64,000 bases of DNA, taken from Toxotes chatareus (Eukaryota; Chordata; Actinopteri; Toxotidae). The notes under the pieces are model-generated. The model was not told the origin of the DNA. It saw only the letters and a program-made list of their open reading frames with translations, and ran no database searches. Positions 1 to 10,694 of the stretch are shown here, in pieces (position 1 is the stretch's first letter; the number at the start of each line of letters is the position of its first letter). A program made the position numbers and the translations under genes. Where the stretch lies: the NCBI GenBank assembly GCA_016801885.1, contig CM028902.1, forward strand, positions 23,217,580 to 23,281,579, in the 5' to 3' direction.

Positions 1-816
1 CTAGGAAAACAAAAAGCAGGGACTCAGAGAGGAAAAGAGACGGACAGGAGAGGTGTTTCAGCACTTTGTTTTTCCCTCCATACTGTGTCTTCCCAGCGTT
101 GGCGGCCAGGTTTGTGCTAAATAAGTGTGTGTTACGTCTTTGTATTAGGCTGAGATTTCAGAGATCTCATACTGTACCGTGTTTTTTGGTGGGTTCACCT
201 GGGAACAAGAGTGCCCAAGGCACGCTCCTTTGGGAAGCCTACGGCAAAGAACACATGCATGTACAGCCATGGGGGTACATCACCATGTACAACAATGGCT
301 AACACGCACACACACATACATACACACACGCGCGCATGAGGGCATAACTGCACATGCATACACTAACATAAGCATATGCACAGATGCACACACACACAAC
401 AACAACCTCTGGTTGCAGCACTGTCACATCACACAGTCGTATGTATAATCTTACTGGTTCATTTTCTACTTTCTGTGATTATCAACTCAAGCAGTAAAGT
501 GACCTTTGACCCCAGTTACATGTCATCGCTGCCATAAAGGCTGACAACTCATTCTTATAGTTTTAGATCAAAGACAAACAGTGCATATTTACATTTCTGC
601 TGTTATTTGTGTGTGCTGTGTCACAGCATTCACCTACATGAAAAGCAGCTTCACTTCAGTAATTACAGGATAGTGACTACAGACTACTGAGAGCAACTAA
701 TTTCTCAGATACTACACACCCTTGTGAAGAGTTGGGCTTACTTGTGGTTCTGTTTGTAAGTAAAATAACAGTGTTTAGCTGTTTGTCAAGGACAAGCGAT
801 CAGATGTGGCTCCCAC
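1..816. other. chka intron 2 (partial), no exon seen
   Basis: This stretch lies downstream of chka coding exon 2 on the minus strand and should be intron. I looked for the next choline kinase exon on the minus strand and saw none. The only structure is an imperfect CA-rich stretch at about 303-400. Small open frames here have no recognisable content. Confidence 0.6.
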
Positions 817-1918
817 CTGCAGGATGGCCCCATAGAGGCGCAGCAGGACACTCCTTGGCTCGTCCCCAACAGTGTCCAGGCTGTCAGGGAGGCTGCACAG
901 GAAGAGCTTGTTGCTCAGACCACCCCTGGAAGACAGACAGATTATATGAATATCATTAATGATAACATAGAGGGACTCCTGTTTCTCATTAATAATTTGG
1001 TTTAAGTTCAAATTTCATGTTTTTCGTTTTACGATACAGTTTCGAAGAGGTTTCCAGGGATCTTAATTTTATACTCTGTCATATAAATATAAAAAACGAA
1101 TGCCTGTAGGTCATTACCTCCTTAATTATCATCTTTACTGGCCCCTCCATGTCCCAAGATACCCCATTTTAAGGAAAAGTCATTCGTGTGCTGTACCAGT
1201 ACTTTTTAAAAGGTAAAGTCAGTATTTTTCGAAAACTGCCTGACAGACATTTTCAGGCCTTATTTCGTCGTTAGGTGTTGGTTTGTGGGGTTGGTCCGTG
1301 GAGTGTGAATAAACAAACAGCTATCCTGGAATTAACCTGCGGGTATGAAGTGTGAGAGCTGCTCTATGACACAACTGATGTCGCAGTAAAATATCCGCGT
1401 CTTCCTGTCATTGTCCTTGTTTCTCTGCTCTGTGTGTGTGTGTGTGTGTGTGTGTGTCTCACAGCCCCATGACTTGTATGTGGATGACATCATGACTAAA
1501 GCCTGTCCAGTTTAAAGGGAAAGAGGGTCTGATTCACATTTTGAAACTAAAATACATAACGCAATGAATATATCCTATATTTTACACTTTCTGAGACTGG
1601 ACGGTGTGATAGCTGTTTTATTACACTAGGCTTCAACCAACCGCGCCTGCTCCCATCGCACCAGCAAATGAGCACACTGTACCTTATGATGGTGACATGG
1701 AAATCGTCCTCATCCAGGCTCTTCCAGGCTCCGTGGAGGAACTCTCTGCACCACAGATAAGCTTTCCGCCGGGTGTCCAGGTCGGGCTGGTCGGGGCAGA
1801 CCAGCTCCTTACAGTCGTCCTGGGTGTCGGGCTGGACCTGCAAGGCGTTCTCGGTCACCAGGAGACCCAGCGACATAGAAGGGGAAGAGGAAACCCCGTT
1901 GATGAATTTGGTTTTCAT
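817..1918 (-). CDS. chka: Choline kinase alpha, N-terminal exons (partial gene)
   Basis: Choline kinase phosphorylates choline with ATP in the cytosol, the first step of the CDP-choline route to phosphatidylcholine. Two coding exons are visible: exon 1 at 1918-1683 and exon 2 at 925-817. The phases match: exon 1 ends AG before gtacag, and exon 2 follows ttccag and restores an Arg codon. The product begins MKTKF, as in human CHKA, then has a low-complexity segment, the conserved stretch RKAYLWCREFLHGAWKSLDE, and GGLSNKLF, the glycine-rich nucleotide-binding loop of the family. It continues through GDEPRSVLLRLYGAILQ to a donor at 816. The catalytic Brenner and choline-kinase motifs are on later exons outside the window. 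The YLWC and MKTKF matches favour the alpha over the beta paralogue. Divergent from the F-box gene. Confidence 0.9.
1431..1457. repeat. (TG)n microsatellite in chka intron 1
   Basis: About 13 uninterrupted TG units between chka exons 1 and 2. A simple repeat with no further structure. Confidence 0.95.
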
Positions 1919-2290
1919 TTTGGTTTTTCAACAGAAAAAAAAAAAACAAAAAGAAAAAAAGAATAAAACTCAAACGCCCCCCCCCCTCTAATTTATTTCG
2001 GTTGTTCTGTTACAAATGTCTTTTCTTTTTCTCAGTAAATTTATGGAGGTGCTGTAGTTTGGTTCTTTTTCTTTATTTTTCGTTGGTAAAATGCGTGTCG
2101 TTGTAGCTTTGTTGAGCAGTCAGATAGCGGAGACAGCCGGCAGCTGCAGCACCCTTCACTTGCGAGGAATGAATAAAGTACGAGGTACGCGCCTATTTGC
2201 ACGGAGGGTGGACAGGGAGGGGAGGGAGTGGTCACATGACACGGGCACGCCCTTCTCCTTTCTGATTGGCTGACTCGGACACAGCCCTGC
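1919..2290 (-). promoter_or_regulatory. chka 5' UTR and likely proximal promoter
   Basis: The stretch directly upstream of the chka start codon holds an A-rich and C-rich low-complexity run (about 1935-1987), then more GC-rich sequence. An inverted CCAAT box (attgg on the plus strand, 2265-2269) and an E-box-like palindrome tcacatga (2232-2239) fit a TATA-less promoter read on the minus strand. The transcription start cannot be placed from sequence alone. Confidence 0.45.
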
Positions 2291-2585
2291 ACAACCAAAA
2301 CAAATCGTATGATGACTGCGGGGACTCTGAGACAAAATTTCTGAGGTCACAAAATACTGTCCATAGGAAACTAATATACAATATCCTCGTTTTCTGTCAT
2401 TAATCGATCTGTTTACTTCATGTATTTCCAATTGCCATTGTCAGAAAAAAGAAAGAAGGAAAAGAGATTTAAAAACATTCTGAAAATATATATTTTTTAA
2501 TTTAGTACACATGCCTTCCTAAATTTTTTCTTGTGTATTTATTATACTTTGTATTGCACTATTTTTTTTTAACATAATGTTAAAT

Positions 2586-2959
2586 ATGTTATCAGCAGGG
2601 GCACGGTGGTGCAGTGGTTAGCACAGCAAGAGGGTTCCAGGTTCGAACCCCGGTCTGGACCCTTCTGTGTGGAGTTTGCATGTTGTGTGCCTGCGTGGGT
2701 TCTCTCCGGGTACTCCGGCTTCCTCCCACAATACCAAAAACATGCATGGGATAGGTGAATTGGCTACTCTAAGTTGCCCCTAGGTGTGAATGTGTGCGTG
2801 TGTGGTTGTCTGTCTTTGCGTGTCAGCCCCGCGATTGACTGGCGACCGGTCCAGGGTGTACCCCGCCTCTCGCCCATAAGCAGCTGGGATAGGCTCCAGT
2901 TCCCCCGCGACCCTGATAGAGGATTAAGCGGTAGAAAATGAAATGAAATGTTATCAGCA
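2586..2959 (+). mobile_element. tRNA-like SINE with intact 12-bp target-site duplication
   Basis: The body is about 2598-2947. Near its 5' end is an A-box-like ggtgcagtggttagc (about 2607-2621) and, roughly 30 bases on, a B-box-like ggttcgaaccc (2640-2650), the internal pol III promoter layout of a tRNA-derived SINE. The body carries wording common in teleost genomes (tggagtttgcatgtt, gattgactggcgacc, gggataggctccag) and ends in a short gaaat-type tail. The 12-mer atgttatcagca flanks it at 2586-2597 and 2948-2959 with no mismatch, as expected of LINE-assisted retroposition. It sits between chka and the F-box gene. Confidence 0.85.
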
Positions 2960-5319
2960 CACTCGTATTTTATACTTCTTCTGTACGTACACAAAAAAAA
3001 AAAAATAAAAAATAAAAAAAAATTAAAATATCCATGATCAGTTTTTACTGCATTCAGTTGTTTGAGTAACACAGTAGCTGTGGTACCTGCACAGCACTGT
3101 ATGTTGTTCCAGGTAAGAATAACCAACCAAATGTTAACAGGAACTTCAGGACTGCCTACCGACAGCATTAGCTCAGACTCATTTTGTTGTTGTTTTTACT
3201 TTAATAAAAGATAAATGTGGCATGAAAGGTGCCCTGCAACTTGGAAACAGTTTAACAAGCAACATTAACATAGATAATAGAATTAAAGGTCTTGCAGATA
3301 CACTGAATACACTTCCTGCTCCATAAAACATTTCCAAAACCTGTTTTAAACATTTTGAAGCCTGCACAGATCGGATGTTTATTGGCACATTATTGCTGAT
3401 TGACATCACTCTCTGCAGCTGCCAGAAAAGTGCATTAAATCAGTATGCACCAGAAACATAATGGAAAGAACAAGACGTGACTTGTATACTTGACTACTGT
3501 ACCGTGTCATGAGTCATTTACCAACCATCTACCTAATTATAGTTTGTAGCATTAAACTAAGAGAAAATATTATGTATCCACCAGTCAAAATTTAAATCTT
3601 CCAGTCAGATCTAAAATTAAACTGGACATCACTGGAGAAGGCTGTAAGGCAAGTAATGTTCACTCTATGATCATGTTCCAGTGACCTACACTGCATCTAA
3701 ACACACTGACCAACTACTAAGATGTGATCAGTAAACAGTAAACGGAACTGCTTTACTTGTTCCGGGAGATGTGGTTAACCGGTTCCTTCAAGCTCAACTG
3801 CACCAGCAACTCCATGTTCCTGTGTATTCAGAGTGCCATCTACTGGTGAATTCAAAAATAGGAGTAGGAAAGGAACAGAATAGCATCACAATAACACAAG
3901 GAGCTAATTCAAACAAATTCCACGAATATGGATACATTATAATGGTGAGAAATATAAACGACAATACTTACAGCAGAAAGGCTATGCGCTTCCTGCACTA
4001 CTAGTTTTGTATGCTACCAGCAGGGGGCGTTTGTTCCTTCATCCCAAATCATCTTCAGAGTTTCAACTGCGACATGCAAATACTGTCTATCAGCTTCGTG
4101 TCTGTGATGTTGTGTGTTTATCGATTCACAAGTGCTCTTTGTTTACATCGAGGTTAGAAGAGTTTTACTTTTAAACCGTTCCTTTCCAAATATTAACCCC
4201 CGCTCGGCGGTGCAACGCCGAGGTAAAAAACATGCAACCAAACGCGTTTTGATGGCGTCATCACCAAGGAGCCACAACAAAAACAACAACAGAACTCAGC
4301 TGTTCAGCAGCTAGCTTAGTCGGCCTAGTTGTAGAGTACTGTTCTTTACAATTTTAAGGGTTTGCATTCGTAAAAGTTGCTTTAAAGGTACGAATACGTG
4401 CGAATATAAAGAAAATTCTATGAATTTATTCAATAATTGGTCGAAATTAGCTTTAATTTTAAACTCCTTTGTCTCCTCTCTGCTAGCTCCTAGCAGGCTA
4501 GCTTTTTAACTAAGGACGAGGCTGTTCGACCAAAAGGTAACGATACGACTTTTGTCTCGGTAATAGTGCAAAACAGTCACGCATTCCCCACTATAGCATA
4601 CATGGGTATGAATCTTTGAATGTGTACCTGTCAGTTTGACAGAAGCTGACAGGTAATTATCAGCAAAGGAGCGCAAATGAACAAACGGAGCTATCAAAAG
4701 AGGAGTCCCTTCACTAAACTGTAAATTAACACATTGTTAACAGTGAGCATGTGCATATCACATTACACGAACGGGATATTTGTTGGAGTAATGTTACACC
4801 AGCCTTTATGGAAACTGGCCAGTTTCACCTTTAACTGGGAATAATAGTAGAACGACTAAAATGTGCATACGGGGTTTCAGAGAGAAAGCCGAGAACTGCA
4901 TGATGCAGCCATAAAAGCCATAAAATACCAAGTTACTCTTAAACACCAAAATAAAGTTCAGGGTCAAGCTGAAGCTCAGTTCAGTCCTCGGTATGAGTAT
5001 GTCAAAGCTTAAAATATAGACACATAAGTTAAACAGAGACTGTATTTTACGTCCAGGTGAAACTGTACCTTTATGGTTAGAGTGCTTGTTTTCTAGCTTA
5101 TGGAAAAAAATAGTCCAACTTTACAAGCACTAACTGAGTTGGAAAATTATGTGAATTTGCACAAATGCAAGTTGTATTGTCTGCTTTAAAACAGGCCAGT
5201 GAACCAGAGGAAGTGTTTTCTTTCTGCCTGTTATCTTGAACTTGGAAATAAAAAGAACAAAACAAGACAATAGTAAATAGTAAATTATTTTCTCTCTGTG
5301 TCTTTTCTTTAACTTTAAG
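2960..5319. other. Intergenic and 5' flank of the F-box gene
   Basis: No convincing coding exon. A poly-A and TAAAA-rich patch lies at 2993-3022. The segment around 4200-4320 is locally richer in CpG and may hold the first non-coding exon or promoter of the F-box gene: a good splice acceptor (actttaag, ending 5319) precedes the coding exon, so an upstream non-coding exon is expected. Its exact position could not be fixed. Confidence 0.4.
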
Positions 5320-5429
5320 ACTTCACCAGAACAGAGACATTTATGGCAAAGCCAGACCACAAGACCACACGGTGGAGATTCTGACCTCCACCACTGACCA
5401 CCACAACAGCCCTTTCCTCATCTGTCACC

Positions 5430-7636
5430 ATGTCTCCGCGAAAAAGACCTCTGGTCCCCGTAAACAGCCGACGGAAAGCAGCAGACGACTACTTCCCTTT
5501 CAACTTCCTGCCGGTGGAGTGCCAGCTGCACGTCTTGTCCTTTCTGAATGAGGTGGATAAGTGTAACTGTGCTTTGGTTTGCCTGAGCTGGAGCTGTCTT
5601 GTGCGCTCCTGGAAGCTGTGGCGGGTAGCGGACTATTCCCGCCGTGGTGTCTTCCATCTGGGTCAGGAAGGTCTGCTCGTTTCCAACCGTGAGTTTGAGA
5701 GGTGGAAATCCTGGGTCCACCATTACACCCACCACCTCATCTCCCGCCGGGCAAGCCTGCTCACCCTCAAGGCCAGCTTCGACCTGGGGGATCGCTGCAA
5801 TAAGTGGGGCGAGCTGCTGAGCCACCTGCTGAATAATGTTCACTGCAGAGACCTCAGCCACCTGGACCTCAACTGGACCTTTACTCTTCTTGAGCCGCTG
5901 GACCTCAGGGTCCACTGCAGCTCCAGTTCACACCAGGACAGCATTACCAAAATGGACCAGGTAACTTGTTTGTACTCATTTCAGTGTCCACTCTGAATCC
6001 AGGTTAAAGTTAAACCTACAGCTTCACGTGTTGGCAACTCTTGATCGGAGCAAGAGGTAACTTAAGCACCCAAAAGTCTTGTGAGTATTTTGACCTCTGT
6101 AAACTGCACACAGCAAACTCAGGTGCACCGCTCTGGTTGGTCTATACTGAAGGATGCTGGTTTGAGTTTCACCTGTTTTAAGAGTGATTACATTTTTTGT
6201 GTGGGTGGCAAAGAAGAAGAATCAGCAGATTCTTGGTTAATGAAAATTGCAGCTCCTCGTTGTACATTTGATGATACACTTCTTTTGTTGTTAAATGTGA
6301 CGGTGCCTGGTACAGCGTTAAGTCTTGCAATTGTTTTTTTGTTTTGTTTTGTTTTGTTTGTTGCTTGGATAATTGGTTCATTGATCGATCAGGCAGTCAC
6401 CAGATATTTAACTGTCATTTTTTTTTTTATATCAAGTGATAATTTAAGTAGTTCATGAGGCATAAATGCCAAATGTGAGATTTTGCTGCTTTTCTCTGTT
6501 TTATATCATCAATGATTAACAGTAAAACTAATCAACAGACTTATTGATAATGAAAATAATTGTTAGTTGTGGTCCTAAAATAATTCAACACAAGAGCCGT
6601 GCAGTCAATAAGATCTTTGTGGTGCCTCTAACGTTCAGTTTTAGGTGCCAGATAGATGTTGCTTTAACTCTGCAGTAAGTTTTGATGCCTTAGTGTATGG
6701 TATTGTTTATACAGGCCTTTTAGGTGGAAAGGTATAAATAATAAAATGAATGATAACTGAATTCCATTAACTGCTCTAGTCTCTCAGCATTTGTTATATC
6801 AGAGAAAGTTAACATAAGTTACGTTGCATTTCTAGTTTGTACTATCTGGTACTGGCTGATTTTAAAAAATACAATCAATTTACATGTTGGAGGGCATGAC
6901 TTATTTTCTGTTTCCAAATGGGGACGTGGCAGAAAGCGTTTGGAAGCTGCTGTTATAAGATGTTTTCGTACCTGATAACATGCCTGTGCCTGCCATTTGT
7001 TCTAAAGGTGAATCTCTGATCACATGGTTCATCTCTTTGATCTGACAGGTGACCAGTTTCCAGGAGCTGCTGACCAAACTCACCCACAGCTGCCCTCGCA
7101 TCTCTAAGATGCGGCTACATTTTGACTGGTCGGATGTGTCGGTGTCGCTGCTCACCCAGTTCCAGCAGCTCCGAGTCCTTGAGCTCAAATACTTCTGGGT
7201 CTTTAAAGGAGTGACTCCGTCGACGCTGCAGACCTTGACAAAATCCCTGCCTAACCTCAAGTCTCTCACTTTACACATCCTGGTGCCACTGAGGAATCTG
7301 GGCATCTCGTACACTCTGGAGTCTCAGTCTCTGGAGTTCCTGGATGTGTCGCCCAGCAGAGGCTTAGTCTTCTCCTGTCTGAAGCTGCCTGCCCTGCGTG
7401 AGTTTCGAGCCAAGAAGATCGTCCGCGGTATCACGCTGGACAGGAGGACCAGGCTGAGGATTCAGCATAAGTGGCCCTGCTTGTACCAAGTCCTCCGGGA
7501 GGGGACACCAAAGCTTCAGGCCCTGAACAATGAGAGACTCCTTCCCACATGGAGAGAGGAGATCTATGGGGAGCTCTCTGCCATCCTGGAGCAGTCCTGT
7601 TACTGTGTACAGCATCTAGACAGCTGGCTTTGGTAG
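5430..7636 (+). CDS. F-box protein, two coding exons
   Basis: Coding exons are 5430-5960 and 7049-7636, joined in phase 0 across a GT-AG intron (gtaact ... ctgacag), giving about 372 residues. The start ATG has good context (tcaccATGt) and follows a spliced 5' UTR beginning near 5320. Residues about 20-70 form an F-box: FLPVECQLHVLSFLNEVDKC, then VCLSWSCLVRSWKLWR. This is the Skp1-binding module of SCF ubiquitin ligases. The rest is leucine-rich with LRR-like periodicity (LSHLDLNW, LRVLELKYFW, LPNLKSLTLHILVPL, LEFLDVSP), probably the substrate-binding part. By analogy the product would recruit an unknown substrate to an SCF complex. The layout resembles the FBXO33 and FBXO39 style, but I cannot assign an orthologue and leave the symbol empty. 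Confidence 0.85.
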
Positions 7637-7901
7637 TCAGCTGAATGACAGTAAATGAAGTACATCCCACGTCTGGTCACCGGTCGGTAGGTTCCAGAAG
7701 AAAGCAATATATTACCTTTACACACACCATTTTTGTCCCTCTTTGAATGAACTGCACTCATAGGGGAAAATCTTTGGAGAAAAAAAACTTGAAAGAGTTA
7801 TATTTTATATTAAAGTCATGGTTGAGAAAAAAGTTGTAATCCAGAAAAAAAAATCATGAAAAATATTTTTCTTTTATAAGAGGAATCTCTGATATGTCAA
7901 G

Positions 7902-7907
7902 AATAAA
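7902..7907 (+). other. Candidate poly(A) signal of the F-box gene
   Basis: AATAAA lies 266 bases past the stop codon in an AT-rich 3' UTR. Other AT-rich candidates follow, so this is the first rather than the only possibility. Confidence 0.45.
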
Positions 7908-10515
7908 ATCCTGAATCACTGTCAGAAAATATTTGCAGTGTAATGAGAGAAATTAGGCAATTTCAAGAAAATATCATATTATGATATTTAAGTCACCCTG
8001 ATCAACTATGCTGGTAATATTGCAACATTTTTCTCAACGTTATGACTTTTTTTCTTGAACTATTTCTTTTTTTTCTAAACACATTATGGGTTTATTTTCA
8101 ATATAATACACTTCAGTTTCAAAAAGTTTTGCCTTTATTCTCAGTATCAGATGACCAAGAATGAAATCTTCTCAAGTGTAGAAAACTGACATGTACTGTA
8201 TTGTAATTTTACTGTTGTTCTTAGTTTGATCATTGAGTTTAAAATTGAACCTCAGCTGATCATGTGCTCATAGAACATATTAACTGTATCCTAAATAACA
8301 CATCTGAACTATGTAAATGTTAGTAACACGAGAAAAAGAAACCAACAATCAGTGGAAAGTAAAATCACAGCAAAGGACCAAAAAGCTTCTCAGAACTGAT
8401 GGGTACGGAGCCTGGGTCAGTGCGACCAAATCCTCAGTCTAACATACCTGAAAACCTGAGCTGGTTCTGGATCAGCGCACAGACAGTATTAATCTGGTGT
8501 AATTCTAATCACAGGCCGTCAGGAATCCAGCACAGCTAACCCAGGGTTCATTCCAGTGCTGGACCAGTTTGCACCAGACGTGTTTCTTCTTTGAGTGCCC
8601 CCCCCCATCGGGTTGTTGTGTGACGTTAGTGGACCATCATGGTGTGCGTTTCTTTTAAAGCAGCGAGAGCTGATGTATCGATTCTTATGAAGTTTTCAAA
8701 CATGTAACCTGCCAGTCTTAAAACGATAGCTGGAAACTTTTTGCACATTTCCATTGCTGTTATGAAAGGTTCTTGTTCAAATCACTGTAGCAAGCAAGTG
8801 ACCGACTTCCAGCTGTTTTCCTGACTAGGTAAAGTTTTTGTGTATCATCATGGATTCCATATGTTTTACATGTGTGTAAAGTTGTGAAATTTTATTTTCA
8901 TTCCTGTTTTTTTTTTTTTTTTACCATGAGCCTCGACTGTTTGCTTCTGACAGCAGAGAGAGGGAATCAGTGCCTTTGCAGTTAGCCTCCTAATCAGTAG
9001 AGGACCTTATTCTCAAAGATTTGGATTCCAACGAGATTTCTCTGCCAAAGGTTTCGAAACAGAAACATGGCAGAGTTTACAACTGCACTAGTGTAACGCT
9101 GTGTCTTTACACCAACGGATTCTGATCATTTCACTTGAGGGTATTTATTTTCTCCAGAATATATCAATGTATGGTTGGTGTGTTTGATATTATGGAACTT
9201 TTGAGTGTGGAACATTTAACAGGATTCTTCATAAATAATTGTACTCTATCTAATTGTCATGTGTGTGTGTGAGTGTGTGAAACACACAGAGAAACATCAA
9301 TAATTTAATTGACAATCAGCTCTGCTCCCAGAGCTGATCTTCTGCTTTCAAAGGAATAAATCCCTCCTGAAAACAACACACACTCACACACACACACCCT
9401 GACAGATGTTGTAACATCTGGTCCATAAGACTTTTTTTCCCACATAATAAATTGAATTTTCTGGGACAAGTACAGAAAATTCTTCTGACTACACACCAGA
9501 GAGTTGTCTCTGGGCCTTTTATTTGCTTTGCTGCACTTGTTAACTCCATGACTAAATGGAGGGAATGTACTATAACATAAATGCATGACAGCAGGAAGTG
9601 CTCTCACATGTGTCATGAACGTCATTATGTCCCTAACTGGCCATTACTCAGAGATAATGCATGATGAGAAACAGGAGTGGGGCCTCCACCCGGCGCCGGC
9701 CTCACTGTGATAATGATTATTGTGCCACCTTAGTAGTTTCAGTATGCAAGGTACAAATAACTGGTACAAATAACTGCCCCCACATCAGCTCAGACGCTGT
9801 TTTCCTACATGGTTGCCATTTTGCCTGTTTGTGTCTCTGTGTTTCCTGAGGTGAGGAATTTGTGTGTGTATGTGTGTGTGTGTGGTGGTGGTCCTGGTCC
9901 TGGTCCTGGTCCTGGTTCCCTGAAGTTGGGGGCTTTGCAGCCAATTCAGTGATTTCCCTCATCATTCCATTTTCTACTCTCCTCCTCTTTTTTACTCCCC
10001 TCTTATCCAGCCCACTCAGCTCTCCTCCCTTCATATGCTTCTCGTTTGTTGGGAGTTTGTCAGTTTCACAGGATTTGTGTTTCCATTTATGTGTGGAAGC
10101 CTTGATCTGACCCCCTGCACTGGTTTTACCTGGCCCTGGATGACAGGGGTTGGAGGGAAGGACGCTGCCACTTGGAACTTTAAACCTCTTCACCTACAAT
10201 TACCAAGCAATGACAGTGACGTTCTCTCCAGCAGCTCTTGTGTCCAGCGAGGATGTGATTATGATGGTTCGGGCGGCGCGCGTTATGTTCACAGACAGGG
10301 AATGCGAGGAGGTGTGTGTCTGATGGGTTGGAGATTGCGGTGTGAGGATGAAGTGTTCCTTGAGGTTTACCTAACCCCTGCATTAGCGGAACAACCACAG
10401 TAACCACCTCCAGATGTTTGAGAACACCATCTGACTGATTATTTACTACAAGACCAATGAACATCGCCCTCTTCACATTATAAATCTTACTCTTTGCTCC
10501 TTTGGCAGTGCCAAA
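7908..10515. other. Intergenic region between the F-box gene and anpep
   Basis: No coding exon recognised. It contains short simple repeats: a T run at 8909-8922, GT-rich runs near 9260-9280 and 9863-9883, and a hexamer tandem of ggtcct (about 9887-9915). A minus-strand frame of 158 residues at 9717-10193 runs through these repeats, encodes low-complexity Asp-Gln and His-Thr runs, and is not believed. Confidence 0.5.
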
Positions 10516-10528
10516 GTTAATGCTTAAT
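10516..10528 (+). promoter_or_regulatory. HNF1-like site upstream of anpep
   Basis: The 13-mer gttaatgcttaat matches the HNF1 consensus GTTAATNATTAAC at 11 of 13 positions and lies about 180 bases before the anpep start codon. HNF1 is known to drive mammalian aminopeptidase N in intestine, so position and motif agree. Binding is inferred only. Confidence 0.5.
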
Positions 10529-10694
10529 CTAAGCACAGACCCTTAAGTGCTAAGGCCAAGCCCTGTTTATGGGAGGGAGGTTACTTGAATGTGTACAGAT
10601 CAGACCAGAGGCATAGGAGCTCAGGGACTCATTAGACACATCTCTACTAGTCCAGCTACGGGACCTTCAGGACTGAGCCAAGGAAGTAGCCGCC

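Noticed and set aside
2598..2680. Possible functional tRNA gene from the A and B box-like motifs
   Set aside because: The motifs are the pol III promoter of a SINE. The flanks do not form an acceptor stem, and a target duplication encloses the whole 350-base unit.
5418..5915. 165-codon minus-strand frame opposite the F-box gene
   Set aside because: It mirrors the coding exon, has no family motif and no splice context. The plus strand encodes a clear F-box.
9717..10193. 158-codon minus-strand frame upstream of anpep
   Set aside because: Its core is translated simple repeats (Asp-Gln and His-Thr runs). No splice or domain support.
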